Positions 46,301-54,392 of a stretch of DNA of 64,000 nt are shown piece after piece. The notes beneath the pieces were generated by a model. The model was not told the DNA's origin, searched no databases, and saw only the letters and a program-made list of their open reading frames with translations. This DNA is from Sphingobacterium endophyticum. GTDB lineage: Bacteria; Bacteroidota; Bacteroidia; Sphingobacteriales; Sphingobacteriaceae. Both the position numbers and the translations under genes were made by a program. Each line of letters begins with the position of its first letter. Within the stretch, counting starts at the first letter, position 1. The stretch spans positions 62,001-126,000 of the forward strand of contig NZ_SMMI01000006.1 in NCBI RefSeq assembly GCF_009733535.1. Reading direction: 5' to 3'.

Positions 46301-46860
46301 ACCACATCTGGTTTTGCAACATTCAAAGTAAACTCGCCATCTTCATTGGTAGAGGTTTTATTGCTGGTTCCCTTTTCAGTAACAGTTACCATTGGAATCG
46401 GCTGTCCTTCTTTGTTTACCACACGTCCCCTCACAGTAGCTTGCAATGCTTCACGACCGGTATTGGCATGTGCTTCGACAACAGCATTTCGGATCGCAGG
46501 CTTGATCAGGATAACTTTATCCTTAACTTCAAACGTGACATCTTGATTGGCCAATATTTTGTTGAGGGCAGCTTGAAGGCTTATTTTGGAATCTACGATG
46601 GTTACCTTCGCACTATTTGACAATAATGATTCGTTGTAAACGATTTGGTATCCACTTTTTTTGCGGATTTCTGTCAGCGCTTCTTTTGTTGAAGCGTTTT
46701 TCAGGTTTAATGAAATGGTTTGGCTAAAGCCCAGTGCAAAACCATTTAGAGCTAAACAGGAAATGATTACAGCTAATTTAGATGCTCTATGTATCCTAGG
46801 GATTGATAAGCTTCCAAACTTTCCATAGCTCTGTAAATGAGTAAAGAATTTTTTATTCAT
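43348..46860 (-). CDS. SusC-type TonB-dependent transducer with STN domain
   Basis: The 1170-residue receptor has a long N-terminal export region (about 1-47), an STN signalling domain (about 48-120, ISLNLKNASTKEALTEIRKK), a carboxypeptidase-regulatory-like domain (about 140-220), a TonB-box-like DEVIVVGYGQQ, the plug, and a barrel ending FGLNINF. The STN domain is the contact site for a FecR anti-sigma factor, which is encoded immediately upstream. It should both import a ligand and signal its presence to the ECF sigma factor. Confidence 0.95.
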   Translation of the reverse strand: MNKKFFTHLQSYGKFGSLSIPRIHRASKLAVIISCLALNGFALGFSQTISLNLKNASTKEALTEIRKKSGYQIVYNESLLSNSAKVTIVDSKISLQAALNKILANQDVTFEVKDKVILIKPAIRNAVVEAHANTGREALQATVRGRVVNKEGQPIPMVTVTEKGTSNKTSTNEDGEFTLNVAKPDVVLEVTSIGYSPQTAAATGQTLTITLVEQENQMDEVIVVGYGQQKKVNLTGAVSTVSAKELEARPVQNAAQALQGLVPGLNVQTSGLGGELNQTMNINIRGAGTIGVGSSSAVLVLIDGMEGDINALNPNDIENITVLKDAAASSIYGSRAPFGVILVTTKSGKSGKTLVNYNNNFRFSKPRGLPTMLDSKTFAYYFNEVKANDGEQAVFSQEALERIIAYQKGEITSVSQPDANGKWQYYGGSNGNTNWFDEVYRDYSPSHEHTLSANGGTDKVNFYSSLNLMDQTGLNKYADDKFKRYSFSNKVNVKLHEKIDLMSNTRFVREDYGKAGHMNDLYYHNIARRWPTVPVRDDNGHFSDPSELAQMTEGGRSKLVKDYLYQQLQLQVKPTQNWNITGNVNYRTINHNGHNEVLKAFAYDKDNNPYPVAVGWNSAGYTSVSESNRKDEYFSTNLFTDYSLNVADDHNFKFLLGFNSELNKYSTLNGSMSDLISDNVPTLNTATLNPLTSGQYQHWATAGFFGRINYNYKEKYLFEANGRYDGSSRFPQDLRWNLFPSFSAGWNVANEDFWTLDDAISVFKLRGSYGELGNQYTDNWYPFYPTLPFTVNGNTWLLNGQKQNLAGAPGLIASSLTWERVSSWNVGFDLQALNNRLGIGFELYQRNTYNMIGPAPELPVILGTAVPRLNNAEMNSKGVELEVNWKDNIGNFNYAVRGVFSDDRQTVTEYPNLTGTLDTWYNGQRVGEIWGYTTVGLAKTQEEMDAHLAHTKQNFASQWLAGDIMYQDLNGDGMVSAGSNTITEHGDLSIIGNRMPRYRYSLDLSGSYKGFDFRMFFQGVGKRDHMPNGPYFWGANGGMWQSAGFEENLDFFRDENSVMVQNGVLGVNLDSYLPRPYFNTGKNQNTQTRYLQNAAYLRLKNAQIGYTFNSARLSSIGVSKIRLYLSGENLLTFTKMAKVFDPETVGLGGWNDGKTYPFSTVYSFGLNINF

Positions 46861-46961
46861 ACATATTTAGGTGTTAGGATTATAAAATGGTTCTTTTATG
46901 ATCTTCTCACCTATATAGAGTATAAAATTGGGGGCTACCCTAAAAAAAAATAAAATAAATT

Positions 46962-47969
46962 TTATTTACTAAAAATCAGGGACTTATTATTGAGTTTCAA
47001 GCCTGCCAAACTAGAAGCATCGAGCATAGCAATCAATTCACCGAGGTTATTTTCACGAGCCAGGTAAATAGTGAAATTTTCCTTTGGGACTAGTTTCCTG
47101 TCGAAATCAAAGTCATAGTATTTCTGTAAATCGGATAGAATATGCGCAAGGCTACGGTTTTCATAATAAAGGAATCCCTCTTTCCAGGCCAGAAGTTCCT
47201 CGATTTCACCCTCAGATAATTCTTTTACTACGGAACCGTTGGAACCCACTCGGATTAGATCCCCAGGAGCAAGGAGATTTTCCTTTCCGGAGTTTACCCC
47301 TTTGACATTTAACTTTCCTTCAAACAACAGGGTTTCATCAAATTCTCCGGAGGTTTTAACATTGAATTCCGTTCCCAAAACTTTAATGGACTGTTGGTTT
47401 GTTTTGACTTCAAATGGTACTCTTTTCTTTCCTGCAAGCAATTTCTTAACTTCAAAATAGGCTTCTCCCGAAAGCGTTAGTTTTCTGTCTTTCAGGTATG
47501 ATGCTGTATAATGCAGGTTGGAGTTGGCATTTAGATTTACGATGGATCCGTCGGGTAGTTCCACACGATAGAAACCCCCGATACCGGTTTTGATGTTGAG
47601 TACATCGTCATCGGCAAGATCTAATTTGGCGACATTCAGAACCATCTTATTGTCCTTTTCATCCCGATAGATGGCTTGGGTATTATCTTTACCAATCTGT
47701 AGGTTTTCGGTAGTGGATTTAGATGCTTCTTTTTCAGTAATGGTTCCTGTTAGGAAATCGGCGGTAATTTCACGGCCATTGTTTTTTTGGACAAAGGAAA
47801 GGATTTCATCACGGTATGAAAAGTAAAAGCTGCCGCATAGCAAAATCAGCACTAAGATCGAGAGCATAGAGAAATTCTTCCTATTTCTCTTCCTGTTCTC
47901 CTTCCTAATGGACTTAATAATTCTGTCGTGGATTTCTAACCCTAAATCTTCTTTGTTCTTTTCATGCAT
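46962..47969 (-). CDS. FecR-type anti-sigma factor
   Basis: The 335-residue protein has a short cytoplasmic N-terminus, one membrane helix (about 34-51, LSILVLILLCGSFYFSYR), a FecR domain (about 120-215, FYRVELPDGSIVNLNANSNL; LSGEAYFEVKK) and a C-terminal DUF4974-like domain for contact with the receptor's STN domain. The sigma factor gene ends 12 bases upstream and the STN-SusC starts 101 bases downstream. Confidence 0.93.
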   Translation of the reverse strand: MHEKNKEDLGLEIHDRIIKSIRKENRKRNRKNFSMLSILVLILLCGSFYFSYRDEILSFVQKNNGREITADFLTGTITEKEASKSTTENLQIGKDNTQAIYRDEKDNKMVLNVAKLDLADDDVLNIKTGIGGFYRVELPDGSIVNLNANSNLHYTASYLKDRKLTLSGEAYFEVKKLLAGKKRVPFEVKTNQQSIKVLGTEFNVKTSGEFDETLLFEGKLNVKGVNSGKENLLAPGDLIRVGSNGSVVKELSEGEIEELLAWKEGFLYYENRSLAHILSDLQKYYDFDFDRKLVPKENFTIYLARENNLGELIAMLDASSLAGLKLNNKSLIFSK

Positions 47970-47981
47970 ATTCTCCAGTTC

Positions 47982-48557
47982 TTAGAAGAATAAAATTGAG
48001 GTTATCACTAAAATTGACTTTCTCAGCAAAGTTAAGACCTTGGACATATGATATTCAACGGACTTTACACTCAGATTCATTCGGCTGGCAATCTCTTTAT
48101 AACTGAGGTCTTCGTAACGGTTCAGTTCAAAAATTGTTCTGCTCTTATGGTTTATCTTGTTTTTCAGAACATAATTTAGCTGCTGTTCAATATCCTTGAT
48201 AGCCAATTGGTCGTATTCCGAAGTCATGATTTCCAAGTTTTCAATGTTCGTCATCTCAACTTTCTTTCTTTCCTTCATGACAAAAATACATTTGTTTTTA
48301 ATACAAACACTAAGGTATGCTTTAATTGAATAGCGAATAGCTAGTTTATGTCGGATTTTCCAGAAGTCCAAGAACACATCATGCACAACATCCTTTGCAA
48401 GGTCATCATCCTTTAAGAATCCTAGACAAAAATCATAAAATTGCTCCCAATGTTTGAAGTAAATCTCTGAAAACGCGGAGTTATCGTTGTTTTTTAGCCT
48501 CGAGATGAGGTCAAAATCTTCCCAAGAAAGTTCATAAACTAATGGCAAAGGATTCAT
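47982..48557 (-). CDS. ECF sigma factor of the FecI/Bacteroidota type
   Basis: The 191-residue protein has region 2 (about 15-85, YFKHWEQFYDFCLGFLKDDDLAKDVVHDVFLDFWK) and region 4 (about 130-180, YEDLSYKEIASRMNLSVKSVEYHMSKV). It is the first gene of the sigma/anti-sigma/SusC/SusD unit and should transcribe the susCD genes when released. Confidence 0.93.
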   Translation of the reverse strand: MNPLPLVYELSWEDFDLISRLKNNDNSAFSEIYFKHWEQFYDFCLGFLKDDDLAKDVVHDVFLDFWKIRHKLAIRYSIKAYLSVCIKNKCIFVMKERKKVEMTNIENLEIMTSEYDQLAIKDIEQQLNYVLKNKINHKSRTIFELNRYEDLSYKEIASRMNLSVKSVEYHMSKVLTLLRKSILVITSILFF

Positions 48558-48596
48558 CTGGTTAAGTAGGATTTAGGTATTATGTATAATTTATTG

Positions 48597-48627
48597 TAAA
48601 AATAGGGGTTAAAATCATTTTTGCAAC
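48597..48627 (-). promoter_or_regulatory. Promoter of the ECF sigma gene
   Basis: On the minus strand GTTG (48627-48624), a 19-base spacer, then TATTTTTA (48604-48597), one mismatch to TAnnTTTG, about 40 bases before the start codon. Confidence 0.45.
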
Positions 48628-48679
48628 TTTATTATTACTTTTTTAAAAAATAATTGATCTGTGTATTGAAAGACAATAA

Positions 48680-48709
48680 AAAAGGGTGAATAATTATACC
48701 CACCCCTTG
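48680..48709 (-). terminator. Terminator of the S41 peptidase gene
   Basis: On the minus strand a GGGTG..CACCC hairpin is followed by TTTTTTATT, 7 bases after the stop codon of the peptidase. Confidence 0.6.
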
Positions 48710-48715
48710 AAATCT

Positions 48716-51700
48716 CTATTTTAAATCTTTCAGAATTTCCTGGACCGCTCTTTCCAGCTGTGGATCCTTGTCGGCGACGCGATCGGCAACTGTATTTTTC
48801 ACAGCAATATCAGGCGCCACTCCAGTTAATTCCAAGTCCTTTCCATCAAGCGTATAACAGCCCCAAGATGGTAGGCGATAGAATGAACCGTCCACCAATC
48901 CTTTTCCGGAGGTAAAGATAATCCAACGGTAGGTTTCAGTACCGATGATCTTTCCGAGCTTGAGGGCTTTAAATCCTGCGGCCGTCATTTCGGCATCACT
49001 TAAGGACTGTTCATTAATTAAAAGAACGATCGGCTTTCCTGCAGGAGCAAAACTACTTTGAGGAGAAAGTTGTCCACCCCGGTATTGCCACTTCAAGTAG
49101 GGTCTTTGCGATAAGAAGCGTAAAACTTCATCATGTACATTTCCACCTGTATTATAGCGAAGGTCGAGAATAACCGCATCCTTATTGTTTTCCTGTTCGG
49201 CCATATCAATTAAAAAAGATTGCAGTTCATCCCCGCCCATATTCTTCATGTGTGAATAGGCAATGCGGTTGTTGCTCAATTGATTGACTTTGGATTTATT
49301 ACCCTTGATCCATTCATCATATAGCAAATCTTTAAAGGCAGCATTGCTTTGAGGTCTGATATTGATAATTTCGTCCTTTCCTCCACGGCTAACCGTGAGT
49401 TGAATTTCATTAGCTAGGGATGGCCAGGTAAAATAGGAATCACGGTCTAGGTTTTTATCGATTTTATTTCCATTCACAGCTACCAACACATCGCCTACCT
49501 TCAGGTTGACATCTTTTCTTGAAGCCGGTCCGTTCGCAACGATCTGCGCAATTTTATATGGATCCTTATTATCATAAACAACACCCAATTCATTGGTTAC
49601 AAAGTTATATTGCTTACGTTCATCCGTTCCAAAAGTGCTAAAGCCCATATGGGAGGAATTCAATTCGCCTAACATATCGTTCAATAAGATTCGGAGGTCC
49701 ATTCTATTATTGATTCCAGAGAGGTAATTTCCATATTTCTTTTTCATTCCTTCCCAATCCACACCATGGAACTTTTCATCGTAATAGTTCTCTTCCACAT
49801 TTGCCCAGGTTTCATAGAACATCTGCTTAAATTCTTTATCCAGATCGCGGGTAAATTTGAAGTTGGCATCAATGGCATCCAATTTATTTTGATCGAGGTT
49901 ATATTTTTGAATGTTTCCATTGACCAAAGCAAAAAACTTAGCGTCAACCTCCATCAATCCCGACATCCCACCGTCAAATACCTTGTCGGTTTTAGAATTT
50001 GTAAAAGGTTCAAAGGTAATTCTATAGGTTGCCCATTTCCCTTCATGGTTTGACATATAGAACAGATAAGTTTTCTCACCTTTTGCAAATACCTGTGGGT
50101 TATATTGTGTTCCTGCATTAGGGCTGACTTGTGTGATCCGGTCCGAAAGGCCTTGCACATCAATAGTTACCAGCATTTTCTTTTTATCGTCTTTCTCGGC
50201 AGCTTTTTCTTTTTTATCTTTTTCTTTTACGTTCTTATTGTCTTTGGTAACTGTAGAATCTTTTTTCTCTTTATCCTTTTCGGGATCTTTAAACAAATCA
50301 TCGAACTTAGAAATTCTATATGGTTCATCAAAGTTTTCCAGGGCCATGCGATATAGGCTTGCATTTTCCATACCGGTAGGATAGGAAGGCTTAGTTCGGT
50401 TGCTGGAGAAGAAGATATACTTACCATCAGGGGACCAGACCGGCGTTGCTTCAGTTACTCCTGTATTCGTTAAATTTATGGCTTTTTTATCAGCGATATG
50501 ATAGACAAAAATATCCTGTTCGAAATTGCGGATTGCCGTGAATAGCACATACTTTCCATCAGGGGAAAATGAAGGTGAAGAATTTTGGAAAGCCCAAAGT
50601 TCATCCTTTACAATTGTTTCGCTCTTCAAACTGCTGAGATCTAACAATCTTACTTCATCCCTACCACTTAAATAAACAGCCTTGCTAAGGTCCTTGTTGA
50701 ATGTAATATCGCGATTATTCCTTTTGTCTTGAGTAAGTTGCTTTGCTTCACCTTTACCGTCTCCGGAGCGCGAATACCAATTCAGATAACCATCTAATGT
50801 TTGATTGTACACAATGGTTTTGTTGTCCTTTAACCATTTGACTTCAGTAATTCTTTCCCCCCGGGTAGGCATTTGGCGAATGAATTTACCATCAATATCA
50901 CTTACGAAAAGTTCGCCTCTGGAAATGAAGGCCATTTTTTTAGCATCCGGTGAAATATCGAAGTTGCTAATCGTTCCTTTCACGTCAAATTCTTTGGACT
51001 TTCCAAGGATTTGATTGCGACTTAGGCTAATTGCAGGTTGAGTAGTTTTCTTACTGGCGACATCATAGACAAAAAGTTGATACCCCTTCTCAAATACAAC
51101 GGCAGTTCCATTTGCGGCCGCTTGAGGATTACGTATCGACTCATTGAACTGCGTTAAAGAAGTCTTATTTCCATTATTGATGCTATAAAGATTATATTCA
51201 TCATTAGCTTCATCGGAAGCAAAATATATGGTTCCGTTTTTATCTACGGTCGGCCAAAGATCTTTCCCTTCATAGGTCGTATAATCTTTATAAACATTTG
51301 TTTTAGGGTTATATCCTTTGATATCGGGATTAAAGGCCCCTTTATATCTTTTTCTATTGGCCGCTGAATAACTTTCCCAAGAATCCGTGTACAACAATTC
51401 ACCGGCAGGAGTTTCTACCATATTATGGATATAGTTGAAGAAATGAGGGAAAATACGTTCTGCAGTTCCGCCATCTTTACTTACTTTATAACTGGAAAGT
51501 CGATTAGCACGTCCGGAAGTAAAATAGATTTGTTTGCTATCCCAGCTCCAGGAGTCTACTTCGTCCGTAGATTCATGGAAAGTAATCTGTTTTATATTTC
51601 CACCTGTCATTGGCATAACGTACACATCCATATTTCCATTTTGATTGGAGGAAAAAGCGATCCATTGTCCATCCGGAGAAATACGCGGCATAATTTCATT

Positions 51701-51895
51701 TCCTTCCATGGCAGTCATGCGCAGGGCAGGTCCACCAGCAGTTGGTACTTTCCATAAATCGCCTTCAAAGCTAAAGACCACGGTCTGAGCATCGGGGCTA
51801 ATTGTAGGATTGGATAAAAAGGTCGGCTGAACCTGAGCCATCAATGACATGGAACCAGCCAGCATTAATGCAAGGGTTAATAATGATTTGTTCAT
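48716..51895 (-). CDS. Tricorn-like S41 family peptidase with beta-propeller and PDZ domain
   Basis: The 1059-residue exported protein has a signal peptide (ending SLMAQ), WD40-like/PD40 propeller blades with repeated 'SPDG.yv.F.S.R' (about 20-530), a second propeller, a tricorn core domain (about 680-760, LNSSHMGFST), a PDZ domain (about 760-840) and a C-terminal S41 protease fold with catalytic Ser in NEQSLSDAEMTAAG. A strongly charged Lys/Asp/Glu stretch (about 535-580) links the propellers. It probably degrades peptides in the periplasm. Single-gene unit with its own promoter and terminator. Confidence 0.92.
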   Translation of the reverse strand: MNKSLLTLALMLAGSMSLMAQVQPTFLSNPTISPDAQTVVFSFEGDLWKVPTAGGPALRMTAMEGNEIMPRISPDGQWIAFSSNQNGNMDVYVMPMTGGNIKQITFHESTDEVDSWSWDSKQIYFTSGRANRLSSYKVSKDGGTAERIFPHFFNYIHNMVETPAGELLYTDSWESYSAANRKRYKGAFNPDIKGYNPKTNVYKDYTTYEGKDLWPTVDKNGTIYFASDEANDEYNLYSINNGNKTSLTQFNESIRNPQAAANGTAVVFEKGYQLFVYDVASKKTTQPAISLSRNQILGKSKEFDVKGTISNFDISPDAKKMAFISRGELFVSDIDGKFIRQMPTRGERITEVKWLKDNKTIVYNQTLDGYLNWYSRSGDGKGEAKQLTQDKRNNRDITFNKDLSKAVYLSGRDEVRLLDLSSLKSETIVKDELWAFQNSSPSFSPDGKYVLFTAIRNFEQDIFVYHIADKKAINLTNTGVTEATPVWSPDGKYIFFSSNRTKPSYPTGMENASLYRMALENFDEPYRISKFDDLFKDPEKDKEKKDSTVTKDNKNVKEKDKKEKAAEKDDKKKMLVTIDVQGLSDRITQVSPNAGTQYNPQVFAKGEKTYLFYMSNHEGKWATYRITFEPFTNSKTDKVFDGGMSGLMEVDAKFFALVNGNIQKYNLDQNKLDAIDANFKFTRDLDKEFKQMFYETWANVEENYYDEKFHGVDWEGMKKKYGNYLSGINNRMDLRILLNDMLGELNSSHMGFSTFGTDERKQYNFVTNELGVVYDNKDPYKIAQIVANGPASRKDVNLKVGDVLVAVNGNKIDKNLDRDSYFTWPSLANEIQLTVSRGGKDEIINIRPQSNAAFKDLLYDEWIKGNKSKVNQLSNNRIAYSHMKNMGGDELQSFLIDMAEQENNKDAVILDLRYNTGGNVHDEVLRFLSQRPYLKWQYRGGQLSPQSSFAPAGKPIVLLINEQSLSDAEMTAAGFKALKLGKIIGTETYRWIIFTSGKGLVDGSFYRLPSWGCYTLDGKDLELTGVAPDIAVKNTVADRVADKDPQLERAVQEILKDLK

Positions 51896-51926
51896 AAATA
51901 AAGGTCAATTTAAAATTGATACAGAA

Positions 51927-51958
51927 CAAATGTACAATTCAGATTTATTATCCAGCAA
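51927..51958 (-). promoter_or_regulatory. Promoter of the S41 peptidase gene
   Basis: On the minus strand TACATTTG (51934-51927) fits TAnnTTTG, with ATTG about 21 bases upstream; it lies 31 bases before the start codon. Confidence 0.5.
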
Positions 51959-52113
51959 TGATTTTGCTAATTAAAAGGGTAAATAAAGTCAGGCTAAACA
52001 TATTTTAACTATTCTAAAGAAAATAAAATTATGTTTTATAACATAAAGATTAATAAATAGTTATAAGTGTGTATTTTTTACACTTATGTTATTATGAAAT
52101 GCTAAAATTGTTC

Positions 52114-52121
52114 TACATTTG
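52114..52121 (+). promoter_or_regulatory. -7 box of the MFS permease gene
   Basis: TACATTTG, 18 bases before ATG 52140. It overlaps the TTG at 52119, so that codon is not the start. Confidence 0.5.
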
Positions 52122-52139
52122 CATCAAATCAGATCAAGA

Positions 52140-53321
52140 ATGACATCATTAGGTGAGGCAAGCAGCAGTGTCTCTCAATCCGTGAAAAGCAGAATCCGAG
52201 TAGCTGTAACATTATTTTATTTTGGACAGGGATTAGCCTTTGCGAGTTGGGCAAGTAGAATTCCAACAATTAAGAACGCATTAGAGCTATCAGAGGCACA
52301 ATTGGGAACGATCTTATTGATGCTACCTATTGGCCAATTGGTTACAATGCCTATCTCAGCAGCATTGGTAAATCGTTATGGAAGCCATAAAGTGCTGTCA
52401 TGGGCTGCGTTTTTCTATGCTTTGGTTTTACTATTAATTGGTTTTTCGGGAAATGCCTGGATGTTGGGTGCCTCGTTATTTCTATTTGGGGTTACGGGTA
52501 ACTTATGTAATATCTCCGTCAATACCCAGGGCGTTTTAGCCGAGGAGCTTTATGGCAGGTCCATTATGTCCTCCTTCCATGGTGCATGGTCATTAGCAGG
52601 ATTCACAGGAGCATTAATAGGCTTGTTAACATTAAATTTCAACATCAACACCATTGGCCATTTCGTGGGTATCATTGTATTGTTGGTTATCAATATTTTG
52701 TTGAATAAAAACTATCTAGTTCCTGAAGAAGGCAGCAAAAAAGAAACTAAGGAAAAGAGCAAATTCAAACCTGATTCATTGATTGTTCAGCTGGGAATTA
52801 TTGGCTTTTTCAGTATGGCCACAGAAGGCGCCATGTTTGATTGGAGCGGAGTTTATTTTAGTGATGTTGTAAAAGCACCAGAAAAACTGGTTATCCTAGG
52901 CTATGCATCTTTTATGATTATGATGGCATTAGGTCGATTTATAGGGGATGCTGTAATTTCCCGCTTTGGAAGGCAGAGAACCTTACAGGTAAGTGGAATT
53001 CTGATGTTTGTAGGTATGCTTGCATCGGTAATTTTCCCTAATTTATGGGTTTGTACCTTTGCTTTTATGCTCGTTGGATTGGGGGTTGCATGCAACGTAC
53101 CGACAGTATATAGTGTTACTGGAAAACACAAGACCATCCCAGCAGGTGTTGCATTGGCGATGGTCTCGAGTATTTCTTATCTTGGATTTCTGATGGGTCC
53201 GCCTTTAATCGGATATATTGCTGAATTATTCAGTTTGCGTTATTCCTTTGCAATCTTTTCACTATTTGGCTTTTTGATGTTTATCATGACCAGCCGCCTT
53301 AGTGTCTTCCGGGAAAAATAA
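52140..53321 (+). CDS. MFS transporter, YbjJ/fucose-permease-like group
   Basis: The 393-residue protein has 12 predicted helices. The pattern FYFGQGLAFASWASRIPTIK at the first helix and 'GSFHGAWSLAGFTGALIG'-like Gly-rich helix 5 (here SSFHGAWSLAGFTGALIG) mark the YbjJ-like group. The middle loop is basic (KKETKEKSKFKPD). Substrate unknown. The start ATG 52140 is chosen from the promoter position. Confidence 0.87.
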   Translation: MTSLGEASSSVSQSVKSRIRVAVTLFYFGQGLAFASWASRIPTIKNALELSEAQLGTILLMLPIGQLVTMPISAALVNRYGSHKVLSWAAFFYALVLLLIGFSGNAWMLGASLFLFGVTGNLCNISVNTQGVLAEELYGRSIMSSFHGAWSLAGFTGALIGLLTLNFNINTIGHFVGIIVLLVINILLNKNYLVPEEGSKKETKEKSKFKPDSLIVQLGIIGFFSMATEGAMFDWSGVYFSDVVKAPEKLVILGYASFMIMMALGRFIGDAVISRFGRQRTLQVSGILMFVGMLASVIFPNLWVCTFAFMLVGLGVACNVPTVYSVTGKHKTIPAGVALAMVSSISYLGFLMGPPLIGYIAELFSLRYSFAIFSLFGFLMFIMTSRLSVFREK

Positions 53322-53325
53322 GATT

Positions 53326-54267
53326 TTAAGGCTTGACAGCTTTAAGCTTGTTTAGTTCCTTTTGAGAGATTTTCAAAATTGTACCATGCCTGATACCTTT
53401 GGGGAAGTCCAATTGATCAGTCACGTCCGTCCAGGTTTTAAGGTCTTTGGATTTAATGAGTCCAAAATGATTGTCAATGTACCGATCAAAATAAACATGC
53501 CATTCATCATTGATTTTTATCATAGTTGGACCTTCGGCCCAATAGTCACCGGTAATCTTTTCACTCGCTTCAGAATATGGCCCTTCTAGATGGTCAGCAA
53601 AAGCTAATTTCAAATTCTTTTCAGCGGGTTCCCTGGTTTCATCCTTGATTACCATCATCCATTTATCTGCATTTTTTTGGATTGTCGCATCGATGCAATT
53701 AAATCCGGGTTCGTAGAGGAGCATTGTTTCGGTGAAGGATTTGAAATCCTTGGTTAAGGTGTAATACATGCGGTGGTTATAACCATTATCGGCTTCCACT
53801 TGCGTTTCCGGAAATTCTCCGGTAATTGTGGTTGCCCAATAGATCATATATTGTTTGGTAACCGGGTCATAAGTTATTTCGGGAGCCCAAGTATTCCTTG
53901 CATTTTCTTCATGTTCCATTACCGGGACATATAGCTGTTCCGACCAATTGATAAGGTCCTTAGAAGAAGCATAGCCTATTCCCTTTTGCGTCCAACTGAC
54001 TGTCCAGACCATATGATATAATCCATCTGGACCTTTGATGATACAGGGATCGCGCATCAGTTTATCCGGACTTAGCTTTGGGCTCAGGAAAGATTGGTCA
54101 TTTTTTAAAGGCGCCCATTTTAATCCATCCTCACTATAGGCTAAATGGAGTCCATCTTCACCATTACCTCTAAAATAGGAGAATATATAGGCAGAATCCT
54201 GGTTTTGGGCATGGGTGGAAAAAGCAAAGCAAATTAATACGATAATAGGAAAAAGTTTATTAAGCAT
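53326..54267 (-). CDS. GH43-like secreted glycoside hydrolase
   Basis: From ATG 54267 the 313-residue protein has a signal peptide (ending FSTHAQ) and a five-bladed propeller as in GH43/GH-F enzymes: 'DGLHLAYSEDGLKW', MRDPCIIKGPDGLYHMVW with the conserved Asp, NTWAPEITYDP, and WAEGPTMIK with the conserved Glu. It probably acts on arabinose- or xylose-containing glycans taken up by the neighbouring SusCD pair, though it has its own promoter. The longer frame to 54360 crosses a terminator. Confidence 0.82.
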   Translation of the reverse strand: MLNKLFPIIVLICFAFSTHAQNQDSAYIFSYFRGNGEDGLHLAYSEDGLKWAPLKNDQSFLSPKLSPDKLMRDPCIIKGPDGLYHMVWTVSWTQKGIGYASSKDLINWSEQLYVPVMEHEENARNTWAPEITYDPVTKQYMIYWATTITGEFPETQVEADNGYNHRMYYTLTKDFKSFTETMLLYEPGFNCIDATIQKNADKWMMVIKDETREPAEKNLKLAFADHLEGPYSEASEKITGDYWAEGPTMIKINDEWHVYFDRYIDNHFGLIKSKDLKTWTDVTDQLDFPKGIRHGTILKISQKELNKLKAVKP

Positions 54268-54289
54268 GGTTTGGGTTTGTTGATTTAAC

Positions 54290-54297
54290 CAAATATA
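54290..54297 (-). promoter_or_regulatory. -7 box of the GH43-like gene
   Basis: TATATTTG on the minus strand fits TAnnTTTG, 23 bases before ATG 54267 and just after the terminator of the upstream SusCD operon. Confidence 0.5.
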
Positions 54298-54340
54298 ATC
54301 AAGATTAGCTAAATTATATGTGTTCTGAATCACAAAAAAC

Positions 54341-54369
54341 AAACCCCGATTGTCAGACAATCGGGGTTT
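54341..54369 (-). terminator. Terminator of the third SusCD operon
   Basis: AAACCCCGATTGTC and its complement are separated by one base (14-base stem); on the minus strand GTTTTTTG follows. It lies 23 bases after the SusD stop codon. Confidence 0.85.
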
Positions 54370-54392
54370 ACAAAAATCATGATAACAAAAAA

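Noticed and set aside
54268..54360. N-terminal extension of the GH43-like protein
   Set aside because: The extension covers a strong terminator and the -7 box; ATG 54267 starts a proper signal peptide.
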